A stretch of DNA of 48,986 nucleotides. It comes from Oligoflexales bacterium (lineage in GTDB: Bacteria; Bdellovibrionota_B; Oligoflexia; Oligoflexales; JALZUQ01). Position 1 is the first letter of the stretch. Each line of letters begins with the position of its first letter. Under the pieces are notes generated by a model. It was not told where the DNA came from. It did not search any database and saw nothing but the letters and a program-made list of their open reading frames with translations. A program made the position numbers and the translations under genes. The stretch spans positions 1 through 48,986 of the forward strand of contig JALZUQ010000019.1 of assembly GCA_023301465.1 (NCBI GenBank). Direction: 5' to 3'. Shown one piece after another: positions 25,819 through 35,501 of the stretch.

Positions 25819-25834
25819 TGGCACTAGGTTTGCA
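25819..25834 (+). promoter_or_regulatory. Sigma-54 (RpoN) promoter
   Basis: TGGCACTAGGTTTGCA matches the -24/-12 consensus TGGCAC-N5-TTGCA at every conserved base, with 10 nt between GG and GC. A start near 25845 gives a 22-nt leader to the ATG at 25867. The 15-bp palindrome CCTACTTAAAGTAGG (25843-25857) overlaps the start site. Confidence 0.8.
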
Positions 25835-25866
25835 ATACTTAACCTACTTAAAGTAGGATTGGGACC

Positions 25867-26031
25867 ATGCATTATACATTTATCACAATAATTATTCTCT
25901 CAAGCATGGTTGCTTGCGGCTCTGAAAAACAAAAAACTCCGACTGAAAAAAACATCACTAAAATCAACCAACAAATAACAGAGCCGCCCCACTTTCCGTT
26001 AGTCGATATTTTTTCAAATTTAAAGGATTAA
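25867..26031 (+). CDS. Small lipoprotein (54 residues)
   Basis: Begins MHYTFITIIILSSMVACGSEK: a lipoprotein signal with Cys17 after 'SMVA', followed by a polar Lys/Thr/Gln-rich mature part of 38 residues ending 'FSNLKD'. It is the first gene behind the sigma-54 promoter and ends 4 nt before the 1191-residue protein, whose AAGGA Shine-Dalgarno lies inside this gene's last codons, so the two are translationally linked. Unknown function; perhaps an anchor or secretion accessory of its large partner. Confidence 0.65.
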   Translation: MHYTFITIIILSSMVACGSEKQKTPTEKNITKINQQITEPPHFPLVDIFSNLKD

Positions 26032-26035
26032 AAAC

Positions 26036-29000
26036 ATGTTAAATGCTATTTTGATTTTTATCACTACAATTTCATCTTTAATGGGCTTTTTCACCAAGCA
26101 GGCTTTCGCCCAAGAACAGTGTGAAGGCGTTACTTATTTAATGAGTATTGCAGAAAAGAAAGAGCTTTATAAAGTTACTTATATTGATGGCGAAAGCAAA
26201 GCAAACCTTGAACTGATTGCTAAGCTAGATGATGGTGGTCATCTAGCCGCTCTTCCTGGTAGTCAGATGATTTATACTGTACGTGGCGATCTCCTCTCAA
26301 AATTCAACCTAGACACTAAAGAACTCACAACCGTTGGGAATATCCGAACCTCAAAAGGCACCGTTGTTAACGGCATGGTGCAAATGGGATTTGCTCCAGA
26401 CGGCACACTTTATGGCTCTTCATCAAAACTTGACCGTATATATAAAATTGACCTCTTAACTGCTGCCGCAATAGACCTGGGTCAAATCAAATCTCCAGCT
26501 GGGTCTGAATTAGAGTACCTAGATATTGCTGGTGGTGATCTTGTCTTCAAGCAAGACGGAACTCTCTTTATTTTTGGAAGAGCTGGAGGAGATAGCAGTG
26601 AACGTTCTATTTATGTTGTTAAAGAAGGTACATCTGGTCTCTACGCTGAATTCTTTTCTGGACCATTCATTAGTTCTACAGGCATGGCTATTTTAAACGG
26701 TGGACGAGGAAACTTTGTTGTTTCACTATATAAAAAAGGCCTTGCCATTGTAGACGCACAGTCTGGAAAACTATTAGAAGAGGTTGAACTCATTCTTGAT
26801 AATCAATCTTTCCTCCCAGGCTGGGGTGATATGTCTAACGCATGTGTAGAAATCAACCCTACACCTAAATACACAGGCTCCATATTCTTCAAAGAAAACG
26901 ATTGCCCTGTTATCTCTGATAGACTGGGAGATGTCACCAATGAGTTTTTATTTCAAGAAAAAAATGGGGAAGATATTCTTAAAAACGCATTAAATTCCGC
27001 AGGTGTTTCGTTTTTTAGCTCGAACGAAAAAGCACTACAAACAGGATCATCGTTTTTTGAGGTAGACGAAAATGGCAATATATACAATCAAGATACTAAC
27101 ATAGAAACATCTGATCAATTACAAATACAAAGGTTTTACACTCCTGATACCGTTGAGCTTAAAATGGAATTTTTAGGCCCAGAAAACCACAAATCAGGCA
27201 ATCAGTTTGGTGTTTACTACTATGAAAAAGGTGGGCCGACGGTTATCAACATGGGAGAGGACAGCAGAGTAAAATTCCAAAAACTAATTGCACAAAACAC
27301 AGATAAAATAAACCAGATTGTAGAGTTCAAAATACCAGCGAATCACTATTTTGGTTTCTATTTAACAAAAAACATCTACAACTTTACCAATTATTACTAT
27401 TCAGAAAATCGTTTTAATTCTGACGTTGGCTTTGTACAAAGTTTTGATCAACAACGCCCCGATTCACTCACAGATCATTTTACATTCTTTAATAGCAAGC
27501 AGGGAATGATCTTAACAGCTGAAGATTCAAGCTTAATTGAAGGAGATTATTTTCTAGGGGAACAAAACTACTCCGACCTTATGATGGGATTCTTTAGTTG
27601 TAAAGACTCACGCCTTATAGACCCCGTTAATAATATCGTAGACACTGGGACACCGAGCGATAGTGCCGATGCTGGCCTAGAATCTATTGGGCAATTAAGT
27701 CGTGGATACGCACTAAGAGATGTACTCCCACTAAATAAGGTTCAGACACACGCCCAGAAGAAGCAATCTCTTGGACTTACGCAATTAAGCTCATCCATTA
27801 CTGGTATTCAAGCTAAAACGTCTCCAACCTCAGCCTTCTATCAACACGCACTCCCAGAATTAAACTTAACTTCAAACGATGCATACTCAAATCAACTTCT
27901 TAAAGACTTACTTGCAACACTACCACCTAAGCAAAATAGTTGGTTAGGAACCGCTGAAGACCGCACACCATTTGATATTCCTTTCGTATCAAACGCACAT
28001 GCGGCTGTAGGGGTGACCTATGTAAAAAATAACATTGATCAGGCAGGTCTATTTGTTACCGCAACTGAAGACAAAGTATACAACCACTCAAAAGGGATCT
28101 GTGATCGAACCAAAAAATCATCCGTTTCAGCAATACAACAAATTTCTATTGATAAAGGATTATTTTACACATCTAAAATTGAGAAAAAAAACGAACAACT
28201 GATAGACTATGCCGTTTTATTTAGTGTCTTCATTGATCAAGACAATAATGCTCTGGTAGATTCTCAATGGTTAGCAGATGATTATACAGTTCCTAACAAC
28301 ACTACCCATATTTTTAACTATCAGGTATGGTCAAAAAACCTTACTCAAACGAGAAATATTGCTTGGAATATTATTAAAAACCTAAAGAGCCAATATAATC
28401 TACAATACCTAAATACTAAAAATCATGCACCAAATGTATTTGTAAGTCGTGCAAACTTCAAAGGGAAATCTATTGAATTAGAAATTCAAAATACTTCTTC
28501 TCACAGCATAGATGTGAATATCAAAAACCCGTACTTTCGTATTATGCAGGGCGAACAAAAATCAAGTAACCCCGTTATCATGAAGACAATCCCCGCTGGT
28601 TTATCTAAAATAGAGATTGTCTACGAAAAGCCAATATTCGATTCTTTGCTTTATATTCAGGCTGTTGAAAGTTCATGGCGTGATAGTATTTACATTCAAA
28701 ACGGATCATTTACATTTGTCCTCGATCAGCATTTAGACGGAAAAAGCTCAGCCCAACTCACTCATAAGTGTCAGATTACAAACAAAGCCCATAAACTCGA
28801 TACTATGTATCACGAGACGACATTTAATGGATGTGCGTACTTAAATGGTTCTATAGATAAAAAAGCTAGTATCTACAGAACTACAAAGAAACTTGCAATC
28901 AAAGCAAATGATGTCATGACATTTGATTTTCAATCAAATAATGATTTATCATTATGCTTACACTTTATAAATAACCAACCATCTCGCTGCTTAACTCTAC

Positions 29001-29611
29001 CCGGAAAGAAAGAACCGCAAAAATTCCGAAAAAAACTCTCAACATTCATGACAGATAAGGACTTAAATCAAAACTTACCCAGACTTAAAGCTGTAGAGAT
29101 AAGTTCAAAAGTAAAAGGAGATGCGTCATTTGGAATTGAAAACCTAAAAGTTATGAAACTAGAGAGCACCTTAGAATTATTAAATTTTTCTAAACTGGAA
29201 AGTGTTAGTTCCATTACTGATCTTGTTAAGCAAATGAATATAGGAGCCTTAAATATTTGGTCATGGGACAATGATCAATGGACCTACTGGTCAAATGACT
29301 CTAATATTGAAACCTACAGCACGCTATTTAACAACCAAAACAACACCCTTCAAAATATTGAAGCTGGAAAAGCTTATTGGGTCATGAGTTCAAAAGAGAC
29401 TATCAGAAAGCTAAAAACGTTATCTACTTCGACAACAAAAGACGTGCCTCAAACAAAAGGTTGGCACCTTGTAGGCCGACGAGACATAAAAAACGTCTCC
29501 AAAAAAACACAGAACATATGGCTATGGAGTTTCAACAGGCTTTTACAAACAGACATAACGTATCAACCTCAAATAAATAAAGAAGGGATGTGGATTCACA
29601 ATAAAGACTAA
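26036..29611 (+). CDS. Large secreted beta-rich protein (1191 residues), sigma-54 controlled
   Basis: A signal peptide (cleavage near KQAFA|QEQ) precedes three regions. About 30-285 is a beta-propeller-like domain ('GTLYGSSSKLDRIYKIDLLT', 'GTLFIFGRAGG'). About 380-545 resembles DUF4114 ('QFGVYYY ... DHFTFFNS ... LTAEDSS ... QNYSDLMMGFF'). The C-terminus (about 1065-1191) holds two copies of a Trp-rich module ('NIWSWDNDQWTYW', 'NIWLWSFNRLLQ') with 'IEAGKAYWVM'. No catalytic site is evident; adhesin, surface or cell-wall-associated function is plausible. Expression is expected to need RpoN and an enhancer-binding protein, most simply the regulator at 29663-30994. Confidence 0.75.
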   Translation: MLNAILIFITTISSLMGFFTKQAFAQEQCEGVTYLMSIAEKKELYKVTYIDGESKANLELIAKLDDGGHLAALPGSQMIYTVRGDLLSKFNLDTKELTTVGNIRTSKGTVVNGMVQMGFAPDGTLYGSSSKLDRIYKIDLLTAAAIDLGQIKSPAGSELEYLDIAGGDLVFKQDGTLFIFGRAGGDSSERSIYVVKEGTSGLYAEFFSGPFISSTGMAILNGGRGNFVVSLYKKGLAIVDAQSGKLLEEVELILDNQSFLPGWGDMSNACVEINPTPKYTGSIFFKENDCPVISDRLGDVTNEFLFQEKNGEDILKNALNSAGVSFFSSNEKALQTGSSFFEVDENGNIYNQDTNIETSDQLQIQRFYTPDTVELKMEFLGPENHKSGNQFGVYYYEKGGPTVINMGEDSRVKFQKLIAQNTDKINQIVEFKIPANHYFGFYLTKNIYNFTNYYYSENRFNSDVGFVQSFDQQRPDSLTDHFTFFNSKQGMILTAEDSSLIEGDYFLGEQNYSDLMMGFFSCKDSRLIDPVNNIVDTGTPSDSADAGLESIGQLSRGYALRDVLPLNKVQTHAQKKQSLGLTQLSSSITGIQAKTSPTSAFYQHALPELNLTSNDAYSNQLLKDLLATLPPKQNSWLGTAEDRTPFDIPFVSNAHAAVGVTYVKNNIDQAGLFVTATEDKVYNHSKGICDRTKKSSVSAIQQISIDKGLFYTSKIEKKNEQLIDYAVLFSVFIDQDNNALVDSQWLADDYTVPNNTTHIFNYQVWSKNLTQTRNIAWNIIKNLKSQYNLQYLNTKNHAPNVFVSRANFKGKSIELEIQNTSSHSIDVNIKNPYFRIMQGEQKSSNPVIMKTIPAGLSKIEIVYEKPIFDSLLYIQAVESSWRDSIYIQNGSFTFVLDQHLDGKSSAQLTHKCQITNKAHKLDTMYHETTFNGCAYLNGSIDKKASIYRTTKKLAIKANDVMTFDFQSNNDLSLCLHFINNQPSRCLTLPGKKEPQKFRKKLSTFMTDKDLNQNLPRLKAVEISSKVKGDASFGIENLKVMKLESTLELLNFSKLESVSSITDLVKQMNIGALNIWSWDNDQWTYWSNDSNIETYSTLFNNQNNTLQNIEAGKAYWVMSSKETIRKLKTLSTSTTKDVPQTKGWHLVGRRDIKNVSKKTQNIWLWSFNRLLQTDITYQPQINKEGMWIHNKD

Positions 29612-29630
29612 ATAAAGAACAAGGTTTTAT

Positions 29631-29662
29631 TTATTAGGTGTACCTCTTTTAACACCTAATAA
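29631..29662. terminator. Hairpin between convergent genes
   Basis: TTATTAGGTGT and AACACCTAATAA pair over 11 bp with a 10-nt loop between the ends of the large secreted protein and the response-regulator gene. Neither side has a good U-tract, so termination is uncertain in either direction. Confidence 0.5.
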
Positions 29663-30994
29663 CTAAAACCCGTATTTTTTCATTTTACGATACAATGTTG
29701 TCCTTCCAATATTTAATTCTTTTGCCGTTTGTGAAATATTGTATTGATTTTTTTTAAGTGCTTGCTCTATCATTTTCTTTTCTCCATCTACAAGACTATA
29801 AATAGCTTCTTTATCAAGTAGTTCTGTATTGGTCATGCTGGTTGAATCTAGATCTGTAGAAAGCAGTAAATTGTTTGGAATAGACTCTCGAAGAATGACT
29901 TCATCATCTACAAGGATTAAGATTCTATACACTATATTTTTAAGCTCGCGGATATTACCAGGCCATGAGTAATCTTTTAAATACTCCACAGCAGACGATG
30001 CAAACTTTCTTAAAGAACATTTATTCTCATGGCAAAATTGGGTTGTAAATAATTGAATTAACCTATCAAGATCTTCTATGCGTTCTTTTAAGCTTGGAAT
30101 TTTTATCTCCATTTGGGCAAGACGATAAAACAAATCACTTCTAAATCTACCTTGTTCTGATTCTTCTTTAAGATTGTAACTAGTCGCACAGAGAACACGA
30201 ATATTAAGTTCTATTTGCTTATTAGAGCCTAATGCTTCAACTTTCTTCTCTTGGAGTACTCTCAATAGCTTTGCTTGAGCATCTAGACCAAGGTCAGCAA
30301 CCTCGTCAAGAAAAAGCGTACCACCATTAGCAGATTCCATTTTTCCTATTCTATCTGTAGTGGCCCCAGTAAACGCTCCTTTTTTATACCCAAAAAGCTC
30401 TGCTTCAAAAAGATTTTTTGGAATAGCAGGACAATTAATTGCAATGAAAGGGCCGTTTGATCTCTCAGAAAGGTGGTGAATCCTTTGTGCATATATCTCT
30501 TTACCAACTCCAGTCTCACCCGTCAGGCAGACAGATACATTTTGATTTGAAACCCTTCTCACTTGAGATTCAATATCTTGCATTTTCTTTGATTTTGATT
30601 GAATAAGATAATCGCTTAATTCTGTTGCTTGCCCACCAATACTTGCAATAATAGCCGCCACATGTTTTGGCATGACTGGTTTACTTAAATAATCATAAGC
30701 TCCTATTTTCATAGCTTCTACAGCTTGAGCAATAGAAGCCGAACTCGTCATAACAATGGTTTTAATATAATAAGAGTCCCTTTTCATTTCTTTAAGTAGA
30801 GAAATACCATTGTCATCTGGCAACTGCACGTCAAGAAAAAGTAAATCATACGAGACTAACTTTAGTTGCTCTCTACAGTCCTTGACAGATGAAGTGACTA
30901 CGCATTGGTGCCCTATACTTTCAACGATACCTTTCATCGCAACCTGTACTGTCTCAGAATCATCACACACAAGTATTTTATGTATATTACTCAT
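29663..30994 (-). CDS. Sigma-54-dependent response regulator (NtrC family)
   Basis: About 443 residues. Receiver domain (5-120) with acidic 'CDDS' pocket, D55 in 'LLFLDVQLPDD' and the K of 'SKPVMP'; AAA+ domain (about 140-370) with Walker A 'GETGVGKE', the sigma-54-contact loop 'GAFTGA' and Walker B 'GGTLFLDEVADL'; Fis-type helix-turn-helix at the end ('NISQTAKELNIGRTTLYRKM'). All key residues are present. I chose ATG 30994 near GAGGGAG; a GTG at 31009 is an alternative. It converges on the operon carrying the only sigma-54 promoter I found in the window. Its kinase is not adjacent. Confidence 0.92.
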   Translation of the reverse strand: MSNIHKILVCDDSETVQVAMKGIVESIGHQCVVTSSVKDCREQLKLVSYDLLFLDVQLPDDNGISLLKEMKRDSYYIKTIVMTSSASIAQAVEAMKIGAYDYLSKPVMPKHVAAIIASIGGQATELSDYLIQSKSKKMQDIESQVRRVSNQNVSVCLTGETGVGKEIYAQRIHHLSERSNGPFIAINCPAIPKNLFEAELFGYKKGAFTGATTDRIGKMESANGGTLFLDEVADLGLDAQAKLLRVLQEKKVEALGSNKQIELNIRVLCATSYNLKEESEQGRFRSDLFYRLAQMEIKIPSLKERIEDLDRLIQLFTTQFCHENKCSLRKFASSAVEYLKDYSWPGNIRELKNIVYRILILVDDEVILRESIPNNLLLSTDLDSTSMTNTELLDKEAIYSLVDGEKKMIEQALKKNQYNISQTAKELNIGRTTLYRKMKKYGF

Positions 30995-31010
30995 TTTCTC
31001 CCTCGACACC

Positions 31011-31018
31011 CTATCGGC
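31011..31018 (-). promoter_or_regulatory. GCCGATAG element before the NtrC-type regulator
   Basis: Minus-strand GCCGATAG ends 16 nt before ATG 30994. A TAAA lies 11 nt, not 15 nt, upstream, so a sigma-28 promoter is only approximate. Confidence 0.3.
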
Positions 31019-31138
31019 ACAAGAGTGTATTTATATATAGCTATCAATCTTTTCATAAAGACCAATAAACCACGAAAAAGAATACTATCTTGAAGGCTTA
31101 CAACAGTGCTAACTCTAATAAAAGATACAAAAAGAGCC

Positions 31139-32230
31139 TCATGGAACACTATGTCTAACAAAGGGAATCCTCTTAAGGGCCTTTGTCGATAGATAGGAGC
31201 ACCACAGAACCAAGATAGATACGGTAGGAATTGCTATCCAAGCATGAGTTACTTCTCCATGTAAAACCACACCCAATCGACCACTCATAAGTTCTTCAAT
31301 GATAAGAACATGAATGAAATAAATCCCTAAACTAGTACTACTTACCCTTATGACGATACTTTTAAAAAATGGGAATGTCATAAAGATTTTTTTGTAATCA
31401 AGAGATTTAAAAAACAAAAAGATACATGTTGAAGCAATCACAATATTAAAACTCTCGCTCAATAAAAAGGAATTATCAAATACTCCTTGATTCCCTTGAA
31501 CGGTAAGAAAATAAGTCAAAAGCTGAGTAAGTAAAACCGAGATGCTCACCAGCAGCAATAAATACGGTAAGAACTGTTTTACAACGGTCACATACCGCAA
31601 AAAATACCCCAGCAAGAAAAAGCCAATAAACCCAGTCGTCACATAAATCTCTAAACCAACCTTTACCCCTAAAAAACGATCTAATAGTGGCAATAAAGAT
31701 GTAGCAATAAACCAGACCGTTAAAAAATACGCCATGTTTTCGAAACTAGCAGATTTTGTATAGAATCTTAATATAGGTGTCGCTAAATACAAACCTAGAA
31801 TCATTTGGATAAACCACAGATGGTAATAAACAGGACCTTGCACAAACATTCGCACAACTTCTTGAGAATTAAACACCTCGCCACGAACATATACACGCCA
31901 TAAAAAGTAAACAATTGACCAGATAATAAAAGGGAATAAGACTTTCACAAACCTTTTTTTAAAAAAAACTGCAATCGATTGTTCTTTATTTGGGTTAAGT
32001 AAAAGCAGACCACTTACCATTGTAAACAATGGAGATCCTAGCTTCCCCCAAATATAGATATTACTTGAAGTCCACCAATCAAAGTGAGCAATTGAATTAT
32101 GTTTATAGATAAGCGGAAAAGTTACATGCAAAGTAACAATCACCAACATAGCGATGCATCTGATGACCTGTACGTACGTAAGGTCTTCTGTTTCCTTGCT
32201 CACTTGTTCAAAAAATTTACTTTTTAACAC
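31139..32230 (-). CDS. Membrane acyltransferase (acyltransferase 3 family)
   Basis: A 363-residue polytopic protein with about ten hydrophobic helices. 'YVQVIRCIAMLVIVTLHV' (catalytic-type His in the first helix) and 'YYHLWFIQMILGLYLATPILR' match acyltransferase 3 (OafA/OatA-like) proteins, which O-acetylate or O-succinylate surface polysaccharides across the inner membrane. The start is GTG with AAAGG 6 nt upstream and overlaps the end of the upstream gene by 14 nt, so the two are coupled. It fits the polysaccharide theme of this region as a decorating enzyme. Confidence 0.85.
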   Translation of the reverse strand: MLKSKFFEQVSKETEDLTYVQVIRCIAMLVIVTLHVTFPLIYKHNSIAHFDWWTSSNIYIWGKLGSPLFTMVSGLLLLNPNKEQSIAVFFKKRFVKVLFPFIIWSIVYFLWRVYVRGEVFNSQEVVRMFVQGPVYYHLWFIQMILGLYLATPILRFYTKSASFENMAYFLTVWFIATSLLPLLDRFLGVKVGLEIYVTTGFIGFFLLGYFLRYVTVVKQFLPYLLLLVSISVLLTQLLTYFLTVQGNQGVFDNSFLLSESFNIVIASTCIFLFFKSLDYKKIFMTFPFFKSIVIRVSSTSLGIYFIHVLIIEELMSGRLGVVLHGEVTHAWIAIPTVSILVLWCSYLSTKALKRIPFVRHSVP

Positions 32231-33581
32231 CGTACACCTTTAATTTCGAAAACCTTGACTTAGAAAACATGTTCACAAAACCAAAAAACCCAGCTTTATA
32301 ATTTGACTTTATCTTGCTAGCAATAACAATATCATCTACTTTAATAGTGTAGTAATTACCATCAAACACAAGTTGTAATATGTTACTTTTAGCACTTTTC
32401 ACCAAACCCTCTTGATACCCCTCACTTATGAATTTCCCATTTTTAAAATGCCCCCAAATCACACCTCCGTCCTTTGTAAAGCGGACCATTTGTGAAAAAA
32501 GATGATTTTTAAAATTCTGAGAAGAAAATATGATGCCACCGCCACGGTTATTTAAATGTTCAATCTCTATAGAACAGCTAAATTTTTTCAAAGCAAGCCT
32601 ATGCAAAATAACTTTATCGCTTTGATCGATACTCTCTTGAACCACGGCACTCTCTCCAAATGCCCAACCTTTAGAGTCTATATTCCAGTACTTTGGCCAT
32701 GTTAACTTAGTCGGTTGACTGATAGTAACCTTATCTTTACTTAAAGAAGATCGAATAACTTTACGTGTGTTTTTCTGTACAACTTGTTTTTGATGTTTTG
32801 GCTTTTTATCAGATAAATCAGATGCTTTCACTAAAACGCCCTTAATATCTGTATTATAGCCAACCTTTATATTATCAAATTTTACTTTTGAGAACCATGT
32901 AGTCAAAGCTGGGTAGCCACCATGGTATTGCAACCTAATATTATCTTTTATTTTTTGTTCACCCAAATAAAATTCGTAAGTGTCATCTTTAATTAAAACA
33001 GTTAGCGTAGACTTACGATCAGTAGTGAGTAGTTTTACTGAACCTTGCCCCTTAAACTTCATTTCTTCATCAAAATAACCAAAAACAATATAATCTCTCT
33101 TTTTATCTCGCCCTAAACGAACTAGATGGCTTCGTCTTCTTGATTTGAAATCCTGCATATTAAATAAGACTCCAGCACCTAAAGGGCCCTGGATAACATC
33201 AAAGTCTAAACTAAAGTAATAATCAGTATAGGGAGTCAATTGAAGAGGTATAACTGCTGAAAGATCTGTCCCATCTATCTTTTTTTGAATCAACCCATTG
33301 TCTTCTAAACGCCATTCGCCACCTCGATGCTTAAACGGGTGAAAACCAAGCTCTGTAAAGCTTTCATGATAAGGGAAAGTAAGAGGTCTCATTTGAGCAC
33401 TATAAAAATAAAAATACATCAAACAATTAGTAAGAATAAAAAAGATAAAAACATAAACAGCAGGCTTTACTATAGACAGACCATACTCGGAATCATGTTT
33501 TACAAAGACATGTTTAGCAAAAAAACCTTGAAGCTCATTAAATCGCTTCAAAGTAAACTTTTTTAATGTATTTAGCAGCAT
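32217..33581 (-). CDS. Membrane-anchored two-domain LamG/DUF1080-like protein
   Basis: A 454-residue protein with one transmembrane segment (about 42-60) and a large periplasmic part. Two copies of a concanavalin-like jelly-roll are visible: about 80-245 ('GEWRLEDNGLIQKK ... GAGVLFNMQDFK ... FDNIKV') and about 295-454 ('WAFGESAVVQES ... GGGIIFSSQNFK ... FSKLKVYG'). Such folds bind carbohydrate. It overlaps the acyltransferase and is divergently arranged from the TPR-barrel gene. I prefer ATG 33581 to an upstream TTG at 33587; neither has a clear Shine-Dalgarno. Role: probably glycan binding or handling in the periplasm. Confidence 0.65.
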   Translation of the reverse strand: MLLNTLKKFTLKRFNELQGFFAKHVFVKHDSEYGLSIVKPAVYVFIFFILTNCLMYFYFYSAQMRPLTFPYHESFTELGFHPFKHRGGEWRLEDNGLIQKKIDGTDLSAVIPLQLTPYTDYYFSLDFDVIQGPLGAGVLFNMQDFKSRRRSHLVRLGRDKKRDYIVFGYFDEEMKFKGQGSVKLLTTDRKSTLTVLIKDDTYEFYLGEQKIKDNIRLQYHGGYPALTTWFSKVKFDNIKVGYNTDIKGVLVKASDLSDKKPKHQKQVVQKNTRKVIRSSLSKDKVTISQPTKLTWPKYWNIDSKGWAFGESAVVQESIDQSDKVILHRLALKKFSCSIEIEHLNNRGGGIIFSSQNFKNHLFSQMVRFTKDGGVIWGHFKNGKFISEGYQEGLVKSAKSNILQLVFDGNYYTIKVDDIVIASKIKSNYKAGFFGFVNMFSKSRFSKLKVYGVKK

Positions 33582-33677
33582 ATTCAACCGTAAAAACCAT
33601 TTTATCTGATAGAATTAACTTATGATATCATCATCACAGACAAGCTGAAAATATTAATTTTAAAATGGATTTATCCC

Positions 33678-35501
33678 ATGATTTTTAACCATTTTCACAA
33701 AAAATACTTTGCTACCATAGCTTTGGTGTTCATATGTGTACCACGCACCTTTGCGAACCCACTGGTAAAAAAAACCATGAAAGCAGCTCAAATCAAGAGG
33801 TCTACCTCTGATTACGCAGCTATGCATAAAATCTATGATCAAGCGTTAAAAGCTGATCCTAAAAATATCATTTTGATGACAGCTAAAGCTGATGTTTTCA
33901 ATATCGAAAAAAAGTATCAAGAAGCACTTAAAATCGCTATTCAAGCACATCAAGCTTCTCCTAATTATGACTGGCCATTAGTTGTTATGAAATCAGCATA
34001 CATTGGGCTTAAAAACTACACCTTAGCAGCTCAAACTATTGAACTCCTTCAAAAACTTGTACAGCCTGAAAAGTATTTATCTTTTATGGGTGGGCTTGAA
34101 CATAGTCAAAAAAAATATGCCCAAGCTGAAAAATATTTTTCAAAAGCACGTACTCTTAAATATTCTGCAGGCCTTTTTGAAATTAGTGCCTGGAATTTCA
34201 AACTTTGGGGAAAACCAAAACAAAATGACGCACTTCTAAAACATATACTTTCTCAAGATCCAAAAAACCTTCGTGCCATAAAAGCACTAGCACAGTCTCA
34301 AAAAGACCGAGGCATGGTTGGAACGTCTTTGAAAACAGTTGAAGAGGGCCTCGCTCTGTGTGGTAATACTCCCTGCACAGAACTTAGAAGTAAGGGGTTA
34401 CAAAAACATCTGTTTTCAGGCATAAACTCTGGTTTATATTTGGGAGCAGGACCTATTGGTTTTCGAGGAGAGTCAAAAGTTTTTGCTAATTTCTTATCTA
34501 CCGAAAATATTTTTCGAATTCTAGGTGCTTCCGAAAAAAACCTTAATAATGTCAATGAACTCATAAGACCAAGTAATAACTATCAAGCCAGCCAAAAAGT
34601 TGAGTTTCTAGCATACCATGACAATAACCTGCTCCAAAAATACGAATTGCAATATCAACAGTCTCTTCAAAGCAATCAACGATTCTACATGAACAAAACA
34701 ATTAACCTGAATATTTCCCTACAAAAATATATATACTCTGCATTGTTTGGAGACATGATTTTTGAACCAAAACTACACGGAAGCTATGTCAGTGCTAACG
34801 CTGGCAGTGCCACCAACTTAGACTTTAATACACCCTATTCGTATTATCTAGGTGGCCTATCTTTTACTGCAAAATCGAGTGCTAACTTTAAAATTTCTAC
34901 TCATCAACTTAAGTTGGGCGTGAAATACGGGCAAACCATCGAGTCAAAAAGCAAATTTGCCATTGCCAATATCAATTATAACTATAAAAACACATTTGGT
35001 TATTTTCTAGACAATACAAAAATGGATTATTTTTTAAACGCTTCGGCTCTTACATCAAAGAGATTTACTTCTATTTACACGGAAGCTAGGTATAGTTTAG
35101 GCTTTACCTTGAAAGCGATTCATCATAAACGCCATTCGGCTTTTCTTAAAAACCAAACGATTTTTCACCGAGACTTTATTAATGATAGAATAAGTGTGCA
35201 CTCTGACCTGAACCTAACAACTTTTGGCTATGACTACACAAAAGAATCCCTCTCTTTTCACTCCAAAATCACCTTCACCAGTGGAATTACTGCAGACGCA
35301 TACAACAACATCTTGTGGGATTTTCATTTGAAGTATAAGTGGAGAGTGGAACGTCCTAAAAGACTAGGAAGATTTAACTACAAAAATAGTGTTCCGGTAT
35401 TCATTTCTCTAGGCACCAAAAACGCTCATATGACCGATTTGGTTAAAGAACTTCGAGAAAACATGGCCAGTTTTTATGCAGGCATTAAATATTTCTTTTG
35501 A
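33678..35501 (+). CDS. TPR-repeat outer-membrane barrel, candidate polysaccharide exporter
   Basis: A 607-residue exported protein (signal ending near RTFAN). About 30-250 are helical TPR-like repeats ('YAAMHKIYDQALKADPKN', 'YAQAEKYFSKARTL'); about 260-607 are amphipathic beta strands ending in 'YAGIKYFF', with the C-terminal Phe of outer-membrane barrels. A periplasmic TPR scaffold in front of a barrel is the architecture of PgaA, BcsC and the AlgK/AlgE and PelB exporters. No sequence identity to those is claimed. The 3' end overlaps the convergent PilZ-like regulator by 28 nt. Confidence 0.7.
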   Translation: MIFNHFHKKYFATIALVFICVPRTFANPLVKKTMKAAQIKRSTSDYAAMHKIYDQALKADPKNIILMTAKADVFNIEKKYQEALKIAIQAHQASPNYDWPLVVMKSAYIGLKNYTLAAQTIELLQKLVQPEKYLSFMGGLEHSQKKYAQAEKYFSKARTLKYSAGLFEISAWNFKLWGKPKQNDALLKHILSQDPKNLRAIKALAQSQKDRGMVGTSLKTVEEGLALCGNTPCTELRSKGLQKHLFSGINSGLYLGAGPIGFRGESKVFANFLSTENIFRILGASEKNLNNVNELIRPSNNYQASQKVEFLAYHDNNLLQKYELQYQQSLQSNQRFYMNKTINLNISLQKYIYSALFGDMIFEPKLHGSYVSANAGSATNLDFNTPYSYYLGGLSFTAKSSANFKISTHQLKLGVKYGQTIESKSKFAIANINYNYKNTFGYFLDNTKMDYFLNASALTSKRFTSIYTEARYSLGFTLKAIHHKRHSAFLKNQTIFHRDFINDRISVHSDLNLTTFGYDYTKESLSFHSKITFTSGITADAYNNILWDFHLKYKWRVERPKRLGRFNYKNSVPVFISLGTKNAHMTDLVKELRENMASFYAGIKYFF

